Below, piece after piece: positions 1 to 8,574 of a stretch of 36,096 bases of DNA. Made by a program: the position numbers and the translations under genes. Under the pieces are notes generated by a model. It saw nothing but the letters and a program-made list of their open reading frames with translations. It made no database searches and was not told the origin of the DNA. Positions within the stretch are counted from its first letter, which is position 1. The number at the start of each line of letters is the position of its first letter. The stretch lies in the NCBI RefSeq assembly GCF_001865245.1, contig NZ_MKXB01000211.1, forward strand, positions 1-36,096, written 5' to 3'. The DNA is from Streptomyces sp. CC53 (GTDB lineage Bacteria > Actinomycetota > Actinomycetes > Streptomycetales > Streptomycetaceae).

Positions 1-1299
1 GGTCCGGGCCAAGGCGGCGACGGCAGCAGCGGAAGCGGCGGGCGGGGCGGCCGCGAAGAGACCGGTGACGGCACCGGCCACGACGGACGCGGCTCCTCGG
101 ACGGCGGCGGCCGGGGGAACGGCCACGGCGGCGACACGCCGGAGGGACGCAGCGGCCACCCGGGGCACCACGGCCACGGGGAGGCTCCTGCCGGGCGGCC
201 GATGGCCGAGGTCGGGGACGACCGGGACGGCCTCGCGCTGGACCGGCTGCACGTCACACGGGCGGCGGCGCTGAAGTTCTTCCTGTACACGTTCACCGGT
301 TCCCTCGCGCTGCTGCTGGGGTTCATCGGCATGTACCTGGCCGCCGAGCCGCACACCTTCGACATGGCCGACCTGGCCCGGGCCGACCCGCTGGCCGGCC
401 GCGGGGCGTACGCGGGTCTGGTGCTGCTGGCGCTGGGCTTCGGGTTGGCGGTCAAGACGCCGACGGTGCCGTTCCACACGTGGCTGCCGCCCGCGCACAC
501 GGAGGCACCGGCCGCCGGGTCGGCGATCCTGGCGGGGGTGCTGCTGAAGATGGGGACGTACGGCTTCGTGCGGATCGCGATGCCGCTGCTGCCGGGGAGC
601 TGGCGCCGGTACGCGCTGGTGTTCATCGTGGTCGGTGCCGTGTCGGCCGTGTACGGGGCGCTGGTGGCGCTCGCGCAGACCGACTTCAAGCGCATGGTGG
701 CGTACACGTCCGTCAACCACATGGGGTACGTCGTGCTCGCCGTCGGCGCGGCCGGGGTCCTCGCCGGCACCGACGCCCAGGCGCGGTCGCTGGCCGTGAC
801 GGGCGCCGTGACGCAGATGGTCAGTCACGGACTGCTGACCGGCGCGCTGTTCCTGCTGTCCGGGGTGCTCTACGACCGGGCCGGGACGTACGCCATCGAC
901 GCGTACGGGGGCCTGGCCGGCCCGGCGCCGCGGTTCGCCGCGCTGACCGCGGTCGGCGCCTTCGCCAGTCTCGGCATCCCGGGGTTCTCCGGGTTCGTCG
1001 CGGAGTTCCAGATCTTCGCCGGCAGTCTGGCGTCGCAGGCGGTGGCGACGGCGATCGCCCTGACGGGGATCCTGCTGACGGCGGCGCTGTTCCTGCGGGC
1101 CCTGGGCTGCATGCTGCTGGGGCCCGCGCGGCTGCCCGGCGGGGTGCGCACGGGCGGCTTCCGCGATCTGGCCGCCGCGGAAACGGCCGCAGTGGGGCCG
1201 CTGCTGCTGGCCGCACTGGTCATCGGGGTCGCCCCGCGCTTCCTCCTGGACGTCATCGAGCCGGCGGGCCGCGCCCTCGTGGGGCTGGTCGCCCGGTGA
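1..1299 (+). CDS. nuoM: NADH-quinone oxidoreductase subunit M (NuoM), 5' end cut by window
   Basis: Membrane proton-pumping subunit of respiratory complex I. The frame is open from base 1, so the gene begins upstream; 432 codons are visible. From about position 270 the protein matches the antiporter-like core: AALKFFLYT (start of a membrane helix), then VKTPTVPFHTWLPPAHTEAP and LLKMGTYG, which carry the conserved helix lysines, and later the KRMVAYTSVNHMG stretch. Before that core, the first ~75 visible residues are a hydrophilic Gly/His/Asp/Ser-rich stretch with no resemblance to NuoM. It sits where the short loop between helices 4 and 5 normally lies. An internal ATG at 202 would give a 365-residue protein, but the open frame upstream argues for an in-frame loop insertion. 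The stop overlaps the nuoN start as GTGA, so the two are translationally coupled. Streptomycetes carry a second, partial nuo cluster, and this copy may belong to it (inference). Confidence 0.93.
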   Translation, partial: GPGQGGDGSSGSGGRGGREETGDGTGHDGRGSSDGGGRGNGHGGDTPEGRSGHPGHHGHGEAPAGRPMAEVGDDRDGLALDRLHVTRAAALKFFLYTFTGSLALLLGFIGMYLAAEPHTFDMADLARADPLAGRGAYAGLVLLALGFGLAVKTPTVPFHTWLPPAHTEAPAAGSAILAGVLLKMGTYGFVRIAMPLLPGSWRRYALVFIVVGAVSAVYGALVALAQTDFKRMVAYTSVNHMGYVVLAVGAAGVLAGTDAQARSLAVTGAVTQMVSHGLLTGALFLLSGVLYDRAGTYAIDAYGGLAGPAPRFAALTAVGAFASLGIPGFSGFVAEFQIFAGSLASQAVATAIALTGILLTAALFLRALGCMLLGPARLPGGVRTGGFRDLAAAETAAVGPLLLAALVIGVAPRFLLDVIEPAGRALVGLVAR

Positions 1300-2777
1300 C
1301 CGGGGACCTGGCCGTCCTGCTTCCCGAGATGGCCCTCGCGGGAGCCGCCGTGACGGGCCTGCTCGCCGGCTCGTGGCTACCGCGCCACCGGCAGTGGGCC
1401 GTCGGCGCGCTGGCGGCGCTCGCCTGCACGGCGGGTCTCGTCGCGGCGGTCGCCGCCTGGCCGACGGGGGCGGCGGCGACCGCCGGGCCCGGGGAGTCCG
1501 GTGCGGGCGCCGCGGCCTCCGACGGGGTCCGTACGGCGTTCTCCGCCGCGTTCACCGCGGACACGGCGACCGGCGCCGGCCGGGTCGTCGTCCTCGGGGC
1601 GCTGCTCCTCGTGCTGGCCATGTCGGCGGGCGCGGTGCGCGGCGACCGGCGCGAGAGCGAGTACACCGTGCTGCTGCTCCTCAGCGGCCTCGGCACCCTC
1701 ACCATGGTGGGCGCGGGGGACCTGCTGACGCTGTTCGCCGGCTACCTGCTCGCGAGCGTGCCCGCCTACGCCCTGGCCGGGTTCGCCAAGGACGCGCCGG
1801 GCACCGAGGCGGCCCTGAAGTACTACCTGATGGGCGCGCTGCTGGGGGTCGTGATGCTGGCCGGGGCGGCGGTCCTGTACGGGGCCGGCGGGTCCACCGC
1901 GTACCGGGAGCTGCGCGGGACGCTGGGGGACGCGCCGTACGGGCCGGTCGCGGTCGGGCTCGTCGCGGTACTGGCCGGGCTGCTGTTCAAGGCGGGCGGC
2001 GTGCCGGGGCACTTCTGGCTGCCCGACACCGCCGAGGGGGCGCCGCCCGCTGTGGCCGCGTACGTGACCACGCTGCCGAAGGCCGGCGGCCTGATCGCCG
2101 CGTACCGAGTGCTGCACGACGCCCTGCCGGCGTCGGCGACCGGTGTGGACTGGACGGCGCTGGTGGCCGTGCTGGCCGCCGCCTCGATGACGCTGGGCAA
2201 CCTGGCGGCGTTCTTCCAGACGTCGGTGCGGCGGCTGCTCGCGTACTCCGCGATCAGCCAGGCCGGCTACCTGCTGGTGGCCGTGGCGATGGCCGGGCGC
2301 AGCGGGCAGGCCCGGACGGCGCTGCTGTTCTACCTGGGGGCGTACGCCGTGACGAACCTCGGCGCGTTCGCCGTGGTCGCGGCGCTGCCCCGGGCGCGGA
2401 TCCTGGAGGACTACCGCGGCCTCGCCGGGCGGAGCCCCCTGCTCGCGGCGGTGCTCGTGGTGTGCCTGCTCGGCCTGGTGGGCACGCCGCCCACCGGGGT
2501 CTTCCTCGGCAAGCTGCTGGTCTTCGGGGCGGCGGTGGACGGCGGCTACGCGTGGCTCGCCGCGCTCGCCGTCGCCAACACCGTCGCGTCGCTGTTCTAC
2601 TACCTGCGCTGGCTCGGCCCGCTCTTCCGGCCCGCCGCGGCCGGACCTCCCGTGCAGGCCGTGGCGCGTCCCGACGCGTGGTGCGCCGGGACCGCGTACG
2701 CCGCGGCGGCCGCCTCCGTGCTGCTGGGCCTGGCGGGCGGGGCGGTGCTCGCTCCGCTCACGGCCGGCCCTGCGTGA
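1296..2777 (+). CDS. nuoN: NADH-quinone oxidoreductase subunit N (NuoN)
   Basis: Antiporter-like membrane subunit of complex I, 493 residues, about 14 predicted hydrophobic helices. The GTG start at 1296 overlaps the nuoM stop (GTGA) and gives the typical short N-terminus MTGDLAVLLPEMALAGAA. Family signatures seen: LLTLFAGYLLASVPAYALAG, EAALKYYLMGALLGVVMLAG, GLLFKAGGVPGHFWLPDTAEGAP (conserved Lys and the PxHxWxPD-type motif) and RLLAYSAISQAGYLLV. A hydrophilic Ala/Gly loop follows the first helices. It is the last gene of the operon: no further nuo gene follows and 655 gene-free bases come next. Confidence in family is high; whether it belongs to the main or the alternate complex I cluster cannot be told from this fragment. 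Confidence 0.95.
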   Translation: MTGDLAVLLPEMALAGAAVTGLLAGSWLPRHRQWAVGALAALACTAGLVAAVAAWPTGAAATAGPGESGAGAAASDGVRTAFSAAFTADTATGAGRVVVLGALLLVLAMSAGAVRGDRRESEYTVLLLLSGLGTLTMVGAGDLLTLFAGYLLASVPAYALAGFAKDAPGTEAALKYYLMGALLGVVMLAGAAVLYGAGGSTAYRELRGTLGDAPYGPVAVGLVAVLAGLLFKAGGVPGHFWLPDTAEGAPPAVAAYVTTLPKAGGLIAAYRVLHDALPASATGVDWTALVAVLAAASMTLGNLAAFFQTSVRRLLAYSAISQAGYLLVAVAMAGRSGQARTALLFYLGAYAVTNLGAFAVVAALPRARILEDYRGLAGRSPLLAAVLVVCLLGLVGTPPTGVFLGKLLVFGAAVDGGYAWLAALAVANTVASLFYYLRWLGPLFRPAAAGPPVQAVARPDAWCAGTAYAAAAASVLLGLAGGAVLAPLTAGPA

Positions 2778-3432
2778 TCGGGCGCTCCGGTCTCCGTACT
2801 TTTACGGCAGTCCGTCACGGGCCCCGCCCGGCCCCGCTCCCCCGCACGTAGGCTCCGATCACTGATCCACGGGGGCGGGGGAAGGGCGTACGGGGTCGGC
2901 GTGCCCGTGACGGGGCTCGTCGGCCTGCCGGTCCGGGCGCGGCGCGAGGGCGGCCGCCTTCGGGCACCGTACCGCCCGGTGCGCGCTCCGGCGGGAACGG
3001 GGGTTCCGCCGGACCGCCCCTCCTGCGCGACGGCCCCTCCCCGGCGGCGCTCCGCTCGCCCGGATGCCGCCGGTGCAGCGCCGTCGCGCCCACCCGCCGT
3101 CGGTGGCGTGGCCTGCCCGTCCGCCTCGGCGCCCGGCCGTCGGCGGGCGGTGGTTCGTCGCTTCTCCGGCTGCCTTCTCACGGCCCCTCACGGCCTTCCC
3201 GTCGCCGTGTCGCGCACGGCCCCGCCGACCCTGGGCCGCTCCGCCGCGGTGCCTGTCCCCGCCTGCGGCGCGGCCTCCCCCGCCGTGGGGCCGCCGGGCA
3301 GCGGCGTGGGGGGCGAGGATCCGTTCTGCAGGGGATCGCCCTGATCCGGTGTCGCCGCCCCGGAGGCCCCCTGAAGGGGGGCGGAAGCGGGGGGTTAGCA
3401 TATGAGCGCCTCCTAGCTCGAAAGATACGGTT
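2778..3432. other. Gene-free intergenic region between nuoN and gap
   Basis: No open frame here has convincing codon bias or a recognisable product. A small inverted repeat CCGTA-CTTT-TACGG lies at 2794-2807 just after nuoN, and a longer one (CCGGCGGC/GCCGCCGG) at 3041-3073. Close to gap are a C5/G6 hairpin at 3366-3382, a possible -10 hexamer TAGCAT at 3396-3401 with a poor -35 (CTGAAG, 3371-3376), and a four-codon mini-ORF (ATG to TAG, 3402-3416) in what would be the gap leader. None of these is strong on its own. Confidence 0.5.
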
Positions 3433-4878
3433 GTGACTGTCAACGACGACTCGTTCACCATCTGGAAGAACCGCGAGGAGATCGCGGAGTCGATGATTCC
3501 GATCATCGGGAAGCTGCACCGGGAGCGGGACGTGACCGTCCTGCTGCACAGCCGCTCCCTGGTGAACAAATCGGTGGTCAGCATCCTCAAGACCCACCGG
3601 TTCGCCCGGCAGATAGCGGGCGAGGAGCTCTCCGTCACCGAGACGATGCCGTTCCTCCAGGCGCTCACCGCCCTGGACCTCGGACCGTCCCAGATCGACA
3701 TCGGCATGCTCGCCGCGACCTACAAGGCCGACGACCGGGGCCTCTCGGTCGACGAGTTCACCGCCGAGGCCGTCGCCGGCGCCACCGGCGCCGACAAGAT
3801 CGAGCGCCGCGAGCCGCGCGACGTGGTCCTCTACGGCTTCGGACGCATCGGGCGGCTCGTCGCCCGCCTCCTGATCGAGAAGGCCGGCTCCGGCAACGGC
3901 CTGCGGCTGCGCGCCATCGTCGTCCGCCGCGGCGGCGACCAGGACATCGTCAAGCGCGCCTCCCTGCTGCGCCGCGACTCGATCCACGGCCAGTTCAACG
4001 GCACGATCACCGTCGACGAGGCGAACAGCACGATCGTCGCCAACGGCAACACCATCAAGGTGATCTACGCCAACGACCCGTCGGAGGTCGACTACACGGC
4101 GTACGGCATCAAGGACGCCATCCTCATCGACAACACGGGCAGGTGGCGGGACCGCGAGGGCCTGTCGAAGCACCTGCGCCCCGGCGTGGACAAGGTCGTC
4201 CTCACCGCCCCGGGCAAGGGCGACGTGCCGAACATCGTCCACGGCGTGAACCACGACACGATCAAGCCGGACGAGCAGGTGCTGTCCTGCGCCTCCTGCA
4301 CCACCAACGCGATCGTGCCGCCGCTGAAGGCGATGGACGACGAGTTCGGCGTGCTGCGCGGCCACGTGGAGACCGTCCACTCGTTCACCAACGACCAGAA
4401 CCTGCTGGACAACTACCACAAGGCCGACCGCCGCGGCCGCTCCGCGCCGCTCAACATGGTCATCACCGAGACCGGTGCGGCCTCCGCCGTCGCCAAGGCG
4501 CTGCCCGGCCTCAAGGCGCCCATCACCGGCAGCTCGATCCGCGTCCCCGTGCCGGACGTCTCGATCGCGATCCTCAGCCTCCGGCTCGGCCGTGAGACCA
4601 CGCGCGAGGAGGTCCTCGACTACCTCCGCAACGTGTCGCTGACCTCGCCGCTGAAGCGCCAGATCGACTTCACCACCGCCCCCGACGCGGTCTCCAGCGA
4701 CTTCATCGGCTCCCGCCACGCGTCGATCGTCGACGCCGGCGCCACCAAGGTCGACGGCGACAACGCGATCCTCTACCTCTGGTACGACAACGAGTTCGGC
4801 TACTCGTGCCAGGTCATCCGGGTCGTCCAGCACGTCTCCGGTGTGGAGTACCCGACCTACCCGGCCCCCGCGGTCTGA
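3433..4878 (+). CDS. gap: Glyceraldehyde-3-phosphate dehydrogenase, long form (481 aa)
   Basis: NAD(P)-dependent oxidation and phosphorylation of glyceraldehyde-3-phosphate in central carbon metabolism, cytoplasmic. The N-terminal ~125 residues are an extra helical domain absent from the usual ~335-residue enzyme. The Rossmann motif YGFGRIGR lies near residues 134-141, and the catalytic motif SCASCTTN places the nucleophile at Cys289. HSFTNDQN and WYDNEFGYS are further conserved blocks. GTG at 3433 is used, with a weak GAAAG at 3420-3424 as ribosome site; no better start is visible. Streptomycetes have several gap paralogues and one is this long form (annotated gap2 in S. coelicolor, from memory). 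A strong hairpin terminator follows 17 bases after the stop, so the gene is probably monocistronic. Confidence 0.96.
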   Translation: MTVNDDSFTIWKNREEIAESMIPIIGKLHRERDVTVLLHSRSLVNKSVVSILKTHRFARQIAGEELSVTETMPFLQALTALDLGPSQIDIGMLAATYKADDRGLSVDEFTAEAVAGATGADKIERREPRDVVLYGFGRIGRLVARLLIEKAGSGNGLRLRAIVVRRGGDQDIVKRASLLRRDSIHGQFNGTITVDEANSTIVANGNTIKVIYANDPSEVDYTAYGIKDAILIDNTGRWRDREGLSKHLRPGVDKVVLTAPGKGDVPNIVHGVNHDTIKPDEQVLSCASCTTNAIVPPLKAMDDEFGVLRGHVETVHSFTNDQNLLDNYHKADRRGRSAPLNMVITETGAASAVAKALPGLKAPITGSSIRVPVPDVSIAILSLRLGRETTREEVLDYLRNVSLTSPLKRQIDFTTAPDAVSSDFIGSRHASIVDAGATKVDGDNAILYLWYDNEFGYSCQVIRVVQHVSGVEYPTYPAPAV

Positions 4879-4895
4879 CCCGCCGCCCGCCGCGT

Positions 4896-4927
4896 ACGCG
4901 CCCGCCCTCGGTCAGGGGCGGGCGCGT
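4896..4927. terminator. Strong hairpin terminator after gap
   Basis: Perfect 12-bp inverted repeat: ACGCGCCCGCCC at 4896-4907 and GGGCGGGCGCGT at 4916-4927, with an 8-base loop. It begins 17 bases after the gap stop and 57 bases from the end of the convergent LapA-type gene, so it can serve both. There is no long U tract, which is common for actinobacterial terminators. Confidence 0.75.
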
Positions 4928-4984
4928 CCGTCTTCTCCCGCGTGCCGCCGCCCTCCCCCGCGCGTACCGCCGCGGGCGGGTGCG

Positions 4985-5242
4985 TCACCGGCCCCGGCCG
5001 CGGATGAGCAGTGCCCCGCACAGGCCGCCGATCACGAACATGATGAGCAGCGCCAGGTAGAGCGGCATGGTGACGACGGGGATCAGCAGCCTGATCTCCA
5101 CCTCGCGGGTGTTCTCGACGATCAGCACGACGGCGAGGACGGCGAGGACGGCCGCCGTGATCCGGGACGGTGTCATCGCCGGAGCTCGGCCGCCGCGCTT
5201 CCGGCCGCCGCTTCCGGACCTGTGGGTGTCTCGCGGGCTCAT
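4985..5242 (-). CDS. LapA-family (DUF1049-like) small membrane protein
   Basis: 85-residue protein with a basic N-terminus (RKRGG region) and two hydrophobic helices, ITAAVLAVLAVVLIVENT and TMPLYLALLIMFVIGGLCGAL, ending in basic RGRGR. The ENTREVEIRLLIP segment between the helices is typical of LapA-domain proteins (lipopolysaccharide assembly protein A domain), whose role in actinobacteria is not established. The frame stays open further upstream, but that part is Arg/Pro-rich shadow sequence. ATG at 5240-5242 with a G-rich stretch just before it is the best start; an internal Met at residue 23 is the alternative. It is convergent with gap and divergent from the GNAT gene. Confidence 0.8.
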   Translation of the reverse strand: MSPRDTHRSGSGGRKRGGRAPAMTPSRITAAVLAVLAVVLIVENTREVEIRLLIPVVTMPLYLALLIMFVIGGLCGALLIRGRGR

Positions 5243-5474
5243 GCCCCCAGCATCGGGCGGCCGCGGCTGCGCCGCCGCACCGGACTGCGCCGTCCGGGTG
5301 ACCGATACCGCCGCACAGGGAGCAGGGCCGACCGGGCACCTCGCACGGGACACCCGCCCCCTGACCGAACCGGCCTGGCGCCTCCCCCGGGCCCCTGCAC
5401 CACGGCACGTTCCCCGGAGGCGGGGCGCGCCAATTCGATGGCGCCGTCCGGCTCCGCCACCGAGACTGGCCGGC

Positions 5475-6035
5475 ATGCGGACCTTCCTGGAGACCGGGCG
5501 CCTCGTCCTGCGCCCCTTCACCGACGCCGACGCCGCGCACGTCTACGCGCTCCACAACGACCCCGACGTCATGCGTTTCATCAACGGGGGCCGGCCGACG
5601 AGCCGCGCGACGGTCCTGGAGCAGACCATGCCCGCACTGCTGCGCGACGGTCCCGAGCTCGGTGGCCGAAGTTACTGGGCCGCCGAGGAGAAGCAGGGCG
5701 GGGCCTTCGTCGGCTGGTTCGAGTTCCGGCCCCTGGACGACCGCGACGCCACCGCCGTCGAGCTCGGCTACCGCCTGACGCGGGCGTCCTGGGGCCGGGG
5801 CTACGCCACGGAGGGCTCGCGCGCCCTGATCGGCAAAGGCTTCGGTGAGCTCGGCGTGGACCGCGTCACCGCCACCACCATGGCGGTGAACACGCGGTCC
5901 CGGCGCGTGATGGAGAAGTGCGGCCTGTCCTGCCTCCGCCACTTCACCGAGGACTGGCCGGACCCCATCGAGGGGTCCGAGCACGGCGAGGTCGAGTACG
6001 AGCTGCTCCGCGCGGACCGGGAGGCCGGCCGGTAG
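5475..6035 (+). CDS. GNAT-family N-acetyltransferase
   Basis: 186 residues. Acetyl-CoA dependent transferase of the RimJ/RimL-like (Acetyltransf_3) type: N-terminal LETGRLVLRPFTDADAAHVYALHNDPDVMRF, then ELGYRLTRASWGRGYATEG containing the acetyl-CoA pyrophosphate-binding loop (SWGRGYATEG), then NTRSRRVMEKCGL typical of motif B. The substrate cannot be read from sequence; relatives act on ribosomal protein N-termini, amino acids or drugs. ATG at 5475 is chosen because the fold begins directly there; the ribosome site is weak. It stands alone: divergent from the LapA-type gene across 232 bases and followed by a hairpin and a 364-base gap. Confidence 0.9.
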   Translation: MRTFLETGRLVLRPFTDADAAHVYALHNDPDVMRFINGGRPTSRATVLEQTMPALLRDGPELGGRSYWAAEEKQGGAFVGWFEFRPLDDRDATAVELGYRLTRASWGRGYATEGSRALIGKGFGELGVDRVTATTMAVNTRSRRVMEKCGLSCLRHFTEDWPDPIEGSEHGEVEYELLRADREAGR

Positions 6036-6054
6036 CCCGGCCGCGCCGCCGGGC
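6035..6054. terminator. Hairpin overlapping the GNAT stop codon
   Basis: GCCCGGC (6035-6041) and GCCGGGC (6048-6054), a 7-bp stem with a 6-base loop starting on the last base of the TAG stop. Plausible terminator for the acetyltransferase; in such GC-rich DNA a 7-bp stem is only moderate evidence. Confidence 0.4.
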
Positions 6055-6399
6055 CGCCCGCCGCTCCTCCTCATCGACCCGGTGCACCCCGGCCCCGCGG
6101 ACTCCCGCGCCGCGTACCGGAAGCGCTCCTCCGGGTCGACCACACGCCCCCGACCCGCGGGGTCTCGCCGGGGTCGGCGCGCCGGCGCCGTCGGACGGGG
6201 TTCGCGCCGGGGTGGAGGCGGTCCGGTGTGGCCACCGCACGGTCCGGCGGTGCGCCGCCCCCGGCGCCTGACCGCTCCGTCGGGGCCTGGCGGCGCTCCG
6301 ATGGCCCTCCCGGACGGCTCGGATACGCTGGTGGATGAGCAGCTTCACCACGGTGAGCTTCCTTGCCAGGGCGCTAGGCCCCGGGGTTAGGGCGCCGCG
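6036..6399. other. Gene-free leader region of the phosphatase cluster
   Basis: No coding frame supported. Beyond the hairpin at its left edge I see a possible -10 element TACGCT at 6324-6329 without a convincing -35, and a small palindrome TCACC-AC-GGTGA at 6345-6356 about 45 bases upstream of the TTG start. It presumably holds the promoter for the first phosphatase gene, but the sequence does not identify which sigma factor reads it. Confidence 0.4.
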
Positions 6400-8574
6400 T
6401 TGGACGGACACGAGTCGACGAGCGAGGTACGGAACCGGCCGCCCGGCCCGGCGGCGGGGCGCGCGAGCGTGCTGCGGGAGCTGCTGCCGATCGCGCTGTG
6501 GCGGACGGACGCCGACGGCCGGGTCGTCGAATGGTCACCGGCCGCCGGTGCTGTGCTCGGTCACCCGCCAGACTCCGTGCTCGGCCAGGAGGTGCTCTCC
6601 CGCCTGATCACCGGAACCGACCGGCCGCTGGCCGAACGGCTCGCACGGCGGGCCCTGGCGGGCCAGTCGGTCGTCGGGACGCTGAGCGTGCGGCACCGCG
6701 ACGGCCGTCCCGTGCCGATGGAGATGTGGATCTCCCCGGTGGCCGACCCGCAGGGCGGCACGGGCCTGCTGACCGTCGCCGTGGAGACCTCCGCCGTAGG
6801 GGCCATGAGGGACGCCCTGGCGGCCCTGGAGGGGCTGTTCACCCAGTCGCCCATCGGACTCGCCACCCTCGGCCCCGACCTGCGCTTCCTCCGCGTCAAC
6901 GACGCACTCGCGCGGATGAACGGGGTCCCCGCCGAGGCCCACCTGGGCAGGCGCCTGACCGAGGTCGCCCCCGGGGTCAACGCCGACGTGCTGGAGAGGG
7001 CCATGCAGCGGGTACTCGACCGGGGTGAACCGATGGTCGACGTCCGGCGCACGGGCAGGACCCCCGCCGACCCCGACCACGACCGCACGTGGTCGTGCTC
7101 CTACGCCCCGCTCCTCGACGGGTCGGGAAGGAGGCTCGGCGTGATCGCCTCCCTCATCGACGTCACCGAGAAGCAGGAGGCGCAGGCCGAGGCGGAGCGG
7201 GCGCGGCAGCGCTTCGCCCTGCTGGCCGAGGCCGCGACGCGCATCGGGACGACGCTGGACCTGCGCCGCACCGCGGAGGAGGTCGTGGAGGTCCTCGTGC
7301 CCCGGCTGGGCGACTCGGCCGACGTGCAGTTGCTGGAGGCGGTCCTGCACCCCGACGAGACCACCGCGTCCACCAGGGGTGTGGTGCGCCGCGTGGCCGC
7401 CGAGTTCCGGTACCCCGCGCTGCCCACGGAGGACCTGGCGGTCGGGCTGACGTACCAGGTCCCGCTGGGATCGGTGTACGAGCGGGTCATCGCGGAGGGC
7501 CGGCCCATGAACCTGTACCTGGCGGACATTCCGGCGCTGTTCAGCGGCCCCGCCAGCGAGCGGCTGCGCGCGTACCTGCGGGAGCAGGTCGGCTGCGCGC
7601 GGCTGGTGCCGCTGGTGGCGCGCGGCACCGTGCTGGGGGCCGTGGTGGTGACCCGGACCCGCAGGCGGGAGCCGTTCGACGCGCAGGACCACGTGGTCAT
7701 CGACGAGCTCGCCGCCCGCGCCGCCCTCAACATCGACAACGCCCGCCTGTACACCGCGCAGCGGGAGGCCGCCCTCACCCTGCAACGCAGCCTGGCCACC
7801 GGGGCCCTGCCGGAGGTGGCCGGCCTGGAGTTGGCCGGCCGGTACCTCCCCGCCAGCGACCACGAGGTGGGCGGGGACTGGTTCGACGTCATCCCGCTCC
7901 CGGGCGGCAGGACCGGACTGGTCATCGGGGACGTCATGGGGCACGGCATCCACGCCGCGGCCGTCATGGGGCAGTTGCGCACGGCCGTGCGGACGCTGGC
8001 CCGCCAGGACCTGCCGCCGGCCGCGTTGCTGACCGCCCTCGACGCGGCCGTGGCGGACCTCGGCGAGGACGAGATGGCGACCTGCGTCTACGCGGTCCAC
8101 GACCCGGCCGCCGGCAGCTGTGTGGTCGCCAGGGCCGGCCACCCCCCACCGGCGGTGGTCCACGCCGAGGGGCGCGTCACCTACGTCGACGGCTCCCCGG
8201 GGACGCCGCTGGGCACGGGCGGCCACCACTTCACGGCGGAGCGGATCGACCTGCCGTCCAACTGCCTGCTCGTGCTGTACACCGACGGTCTCGTCGAGGC
8301 CCGCGACCGGGACTGGGACGAGGGGCTGCAACGGCTCTCCCGGGCCCTGCGGGACCTCGACCGCCCGCTGGACGACATCTGCGACGGTGTCCTGGGCCGC
8401 ATGCTGCCCGCCGCGGCGCAGGACGACGTGGCCGTACTCCTCGCCAGGACGGCCGGTCCACCCGGCCCGCCCGCACCCGACCCCTCCCGGACGCCTACGG
8501 CCACCCGCGGGCGTTGCCCGGCCGAAGGCCCCGCCGGGACGGAGGAAGGAGCACCTCGATGGACGAGCCCATGA
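6400..8574 (+). CDS. PAS-PAS-GAF-SpoIIE phosphatase
   Basis: 724 residues, no membrane helices. Order: PAS (about 25-125; LWRTDADGRVVEWSPAAGAVLG), second PAS (about 143-255; LFTQSPIGLATLGPDLRFLRVNDA), GAF (about 270-445), and a SpoIIE/PP2C-type Ser/Thr phosphatase (about 455-690). PP2C metal motifs are intact: GGDWFDVIPL near 491, GDVMGHGIHAA, YTDGLVEARD and DDVAVLLAR. The family normally dephosphorylates STAS anti-anti-sigma factors in response to signals bound by the sensor domains; the ligand is unknown. Unlike two of its neighbours it lacks a C-terminal HATPase domain. The start is TTG at 6400: an in-frame stop at 6388 leaves little choice, and the next candidate (GTG in the RASVL region) would cut into the PAS. 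Its Pro-rich tail overlaps the next gene by 16 bases. Confidence 0.92.
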   Translation: MDGHESTSEVRNRPPGPAAGRASVLRELLPIALWRTDADGRVVEWSPAAGAVLGHPPDSVLGQEVLSRLITGTDRPLAERLARRALAGQSVVGTLSVRHRDGRPVPMEMWISPVADPQGGTGLLTVAVETSAVGAMRDALAALEGLFTQSPIGLATLGPDLRFLRVNDALARMNGVPAEAHLGRRLTEVAPGVNADVLERAMQRVLDRGEPMVDVRRTGRTPADPDHDRTWSCSYAPLLDGSGRRLGVIASLIDVTEKQEAQAEAERARQRFALLAEAATRIGTTLDLRRTAEEVVEVLVPRLGDSADVQLLEAVLHPDETTASTRGVVRRVAAEFRYPALPTEDLAVGLTYQVPLGSVYERVIAEGRPMNLYLADIPALFSGPASERLRAYLREQVGCARLVPLVARGTVLGAVVVTRTRRREPFDAQDHVVIDELAARAALNIDNARLYTAQREAALTLQRSLATGALPEVAGLELAGRYLPASDHEVGGDWFDVIPLPGGRTGLVIGDVMGHGIHAAAVMGQLRTAVRTLARQDLPPAALLTALDAAVADLGEDEMATCVYAVHDPAAGSCVVARAGHPPPAVVHAEGRVTYVDGSPGTPLGTGGHHFTAERIDLPSNCLLVLYTDGLVEARDRDWDEGLQRLSRALRDLDRPLDDICDGVLGRMLPAAAQDDVAVLLARTAGPPGPPAPDPSRTPTATRGRCPAEGPAGTEEGAPRWTSP

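Noticed and set aside
2901..3344. 147-codon plus-strand frame in the nuoN-gap gap
   Set aside because: Pro/Arg/Ala-rich translation without the expected codon bias, motif or ribosome site.
3178..4833. 551-codon minus-strand frame over gap
   Set aside because: Antisense shadow of a clear GAPDH; the translation is Val/Asp/Arg low-complexity.
7089..8558. Upstream extension of the 950-residue regulator into an in-frame 1440-codon ORF
   Set aside because: The extra N-terminal part is the out-of-frame shadow of the PAS-GAF phosphatase. ATG at 8559 has an excellent ribosome site and starts right before the PAS.
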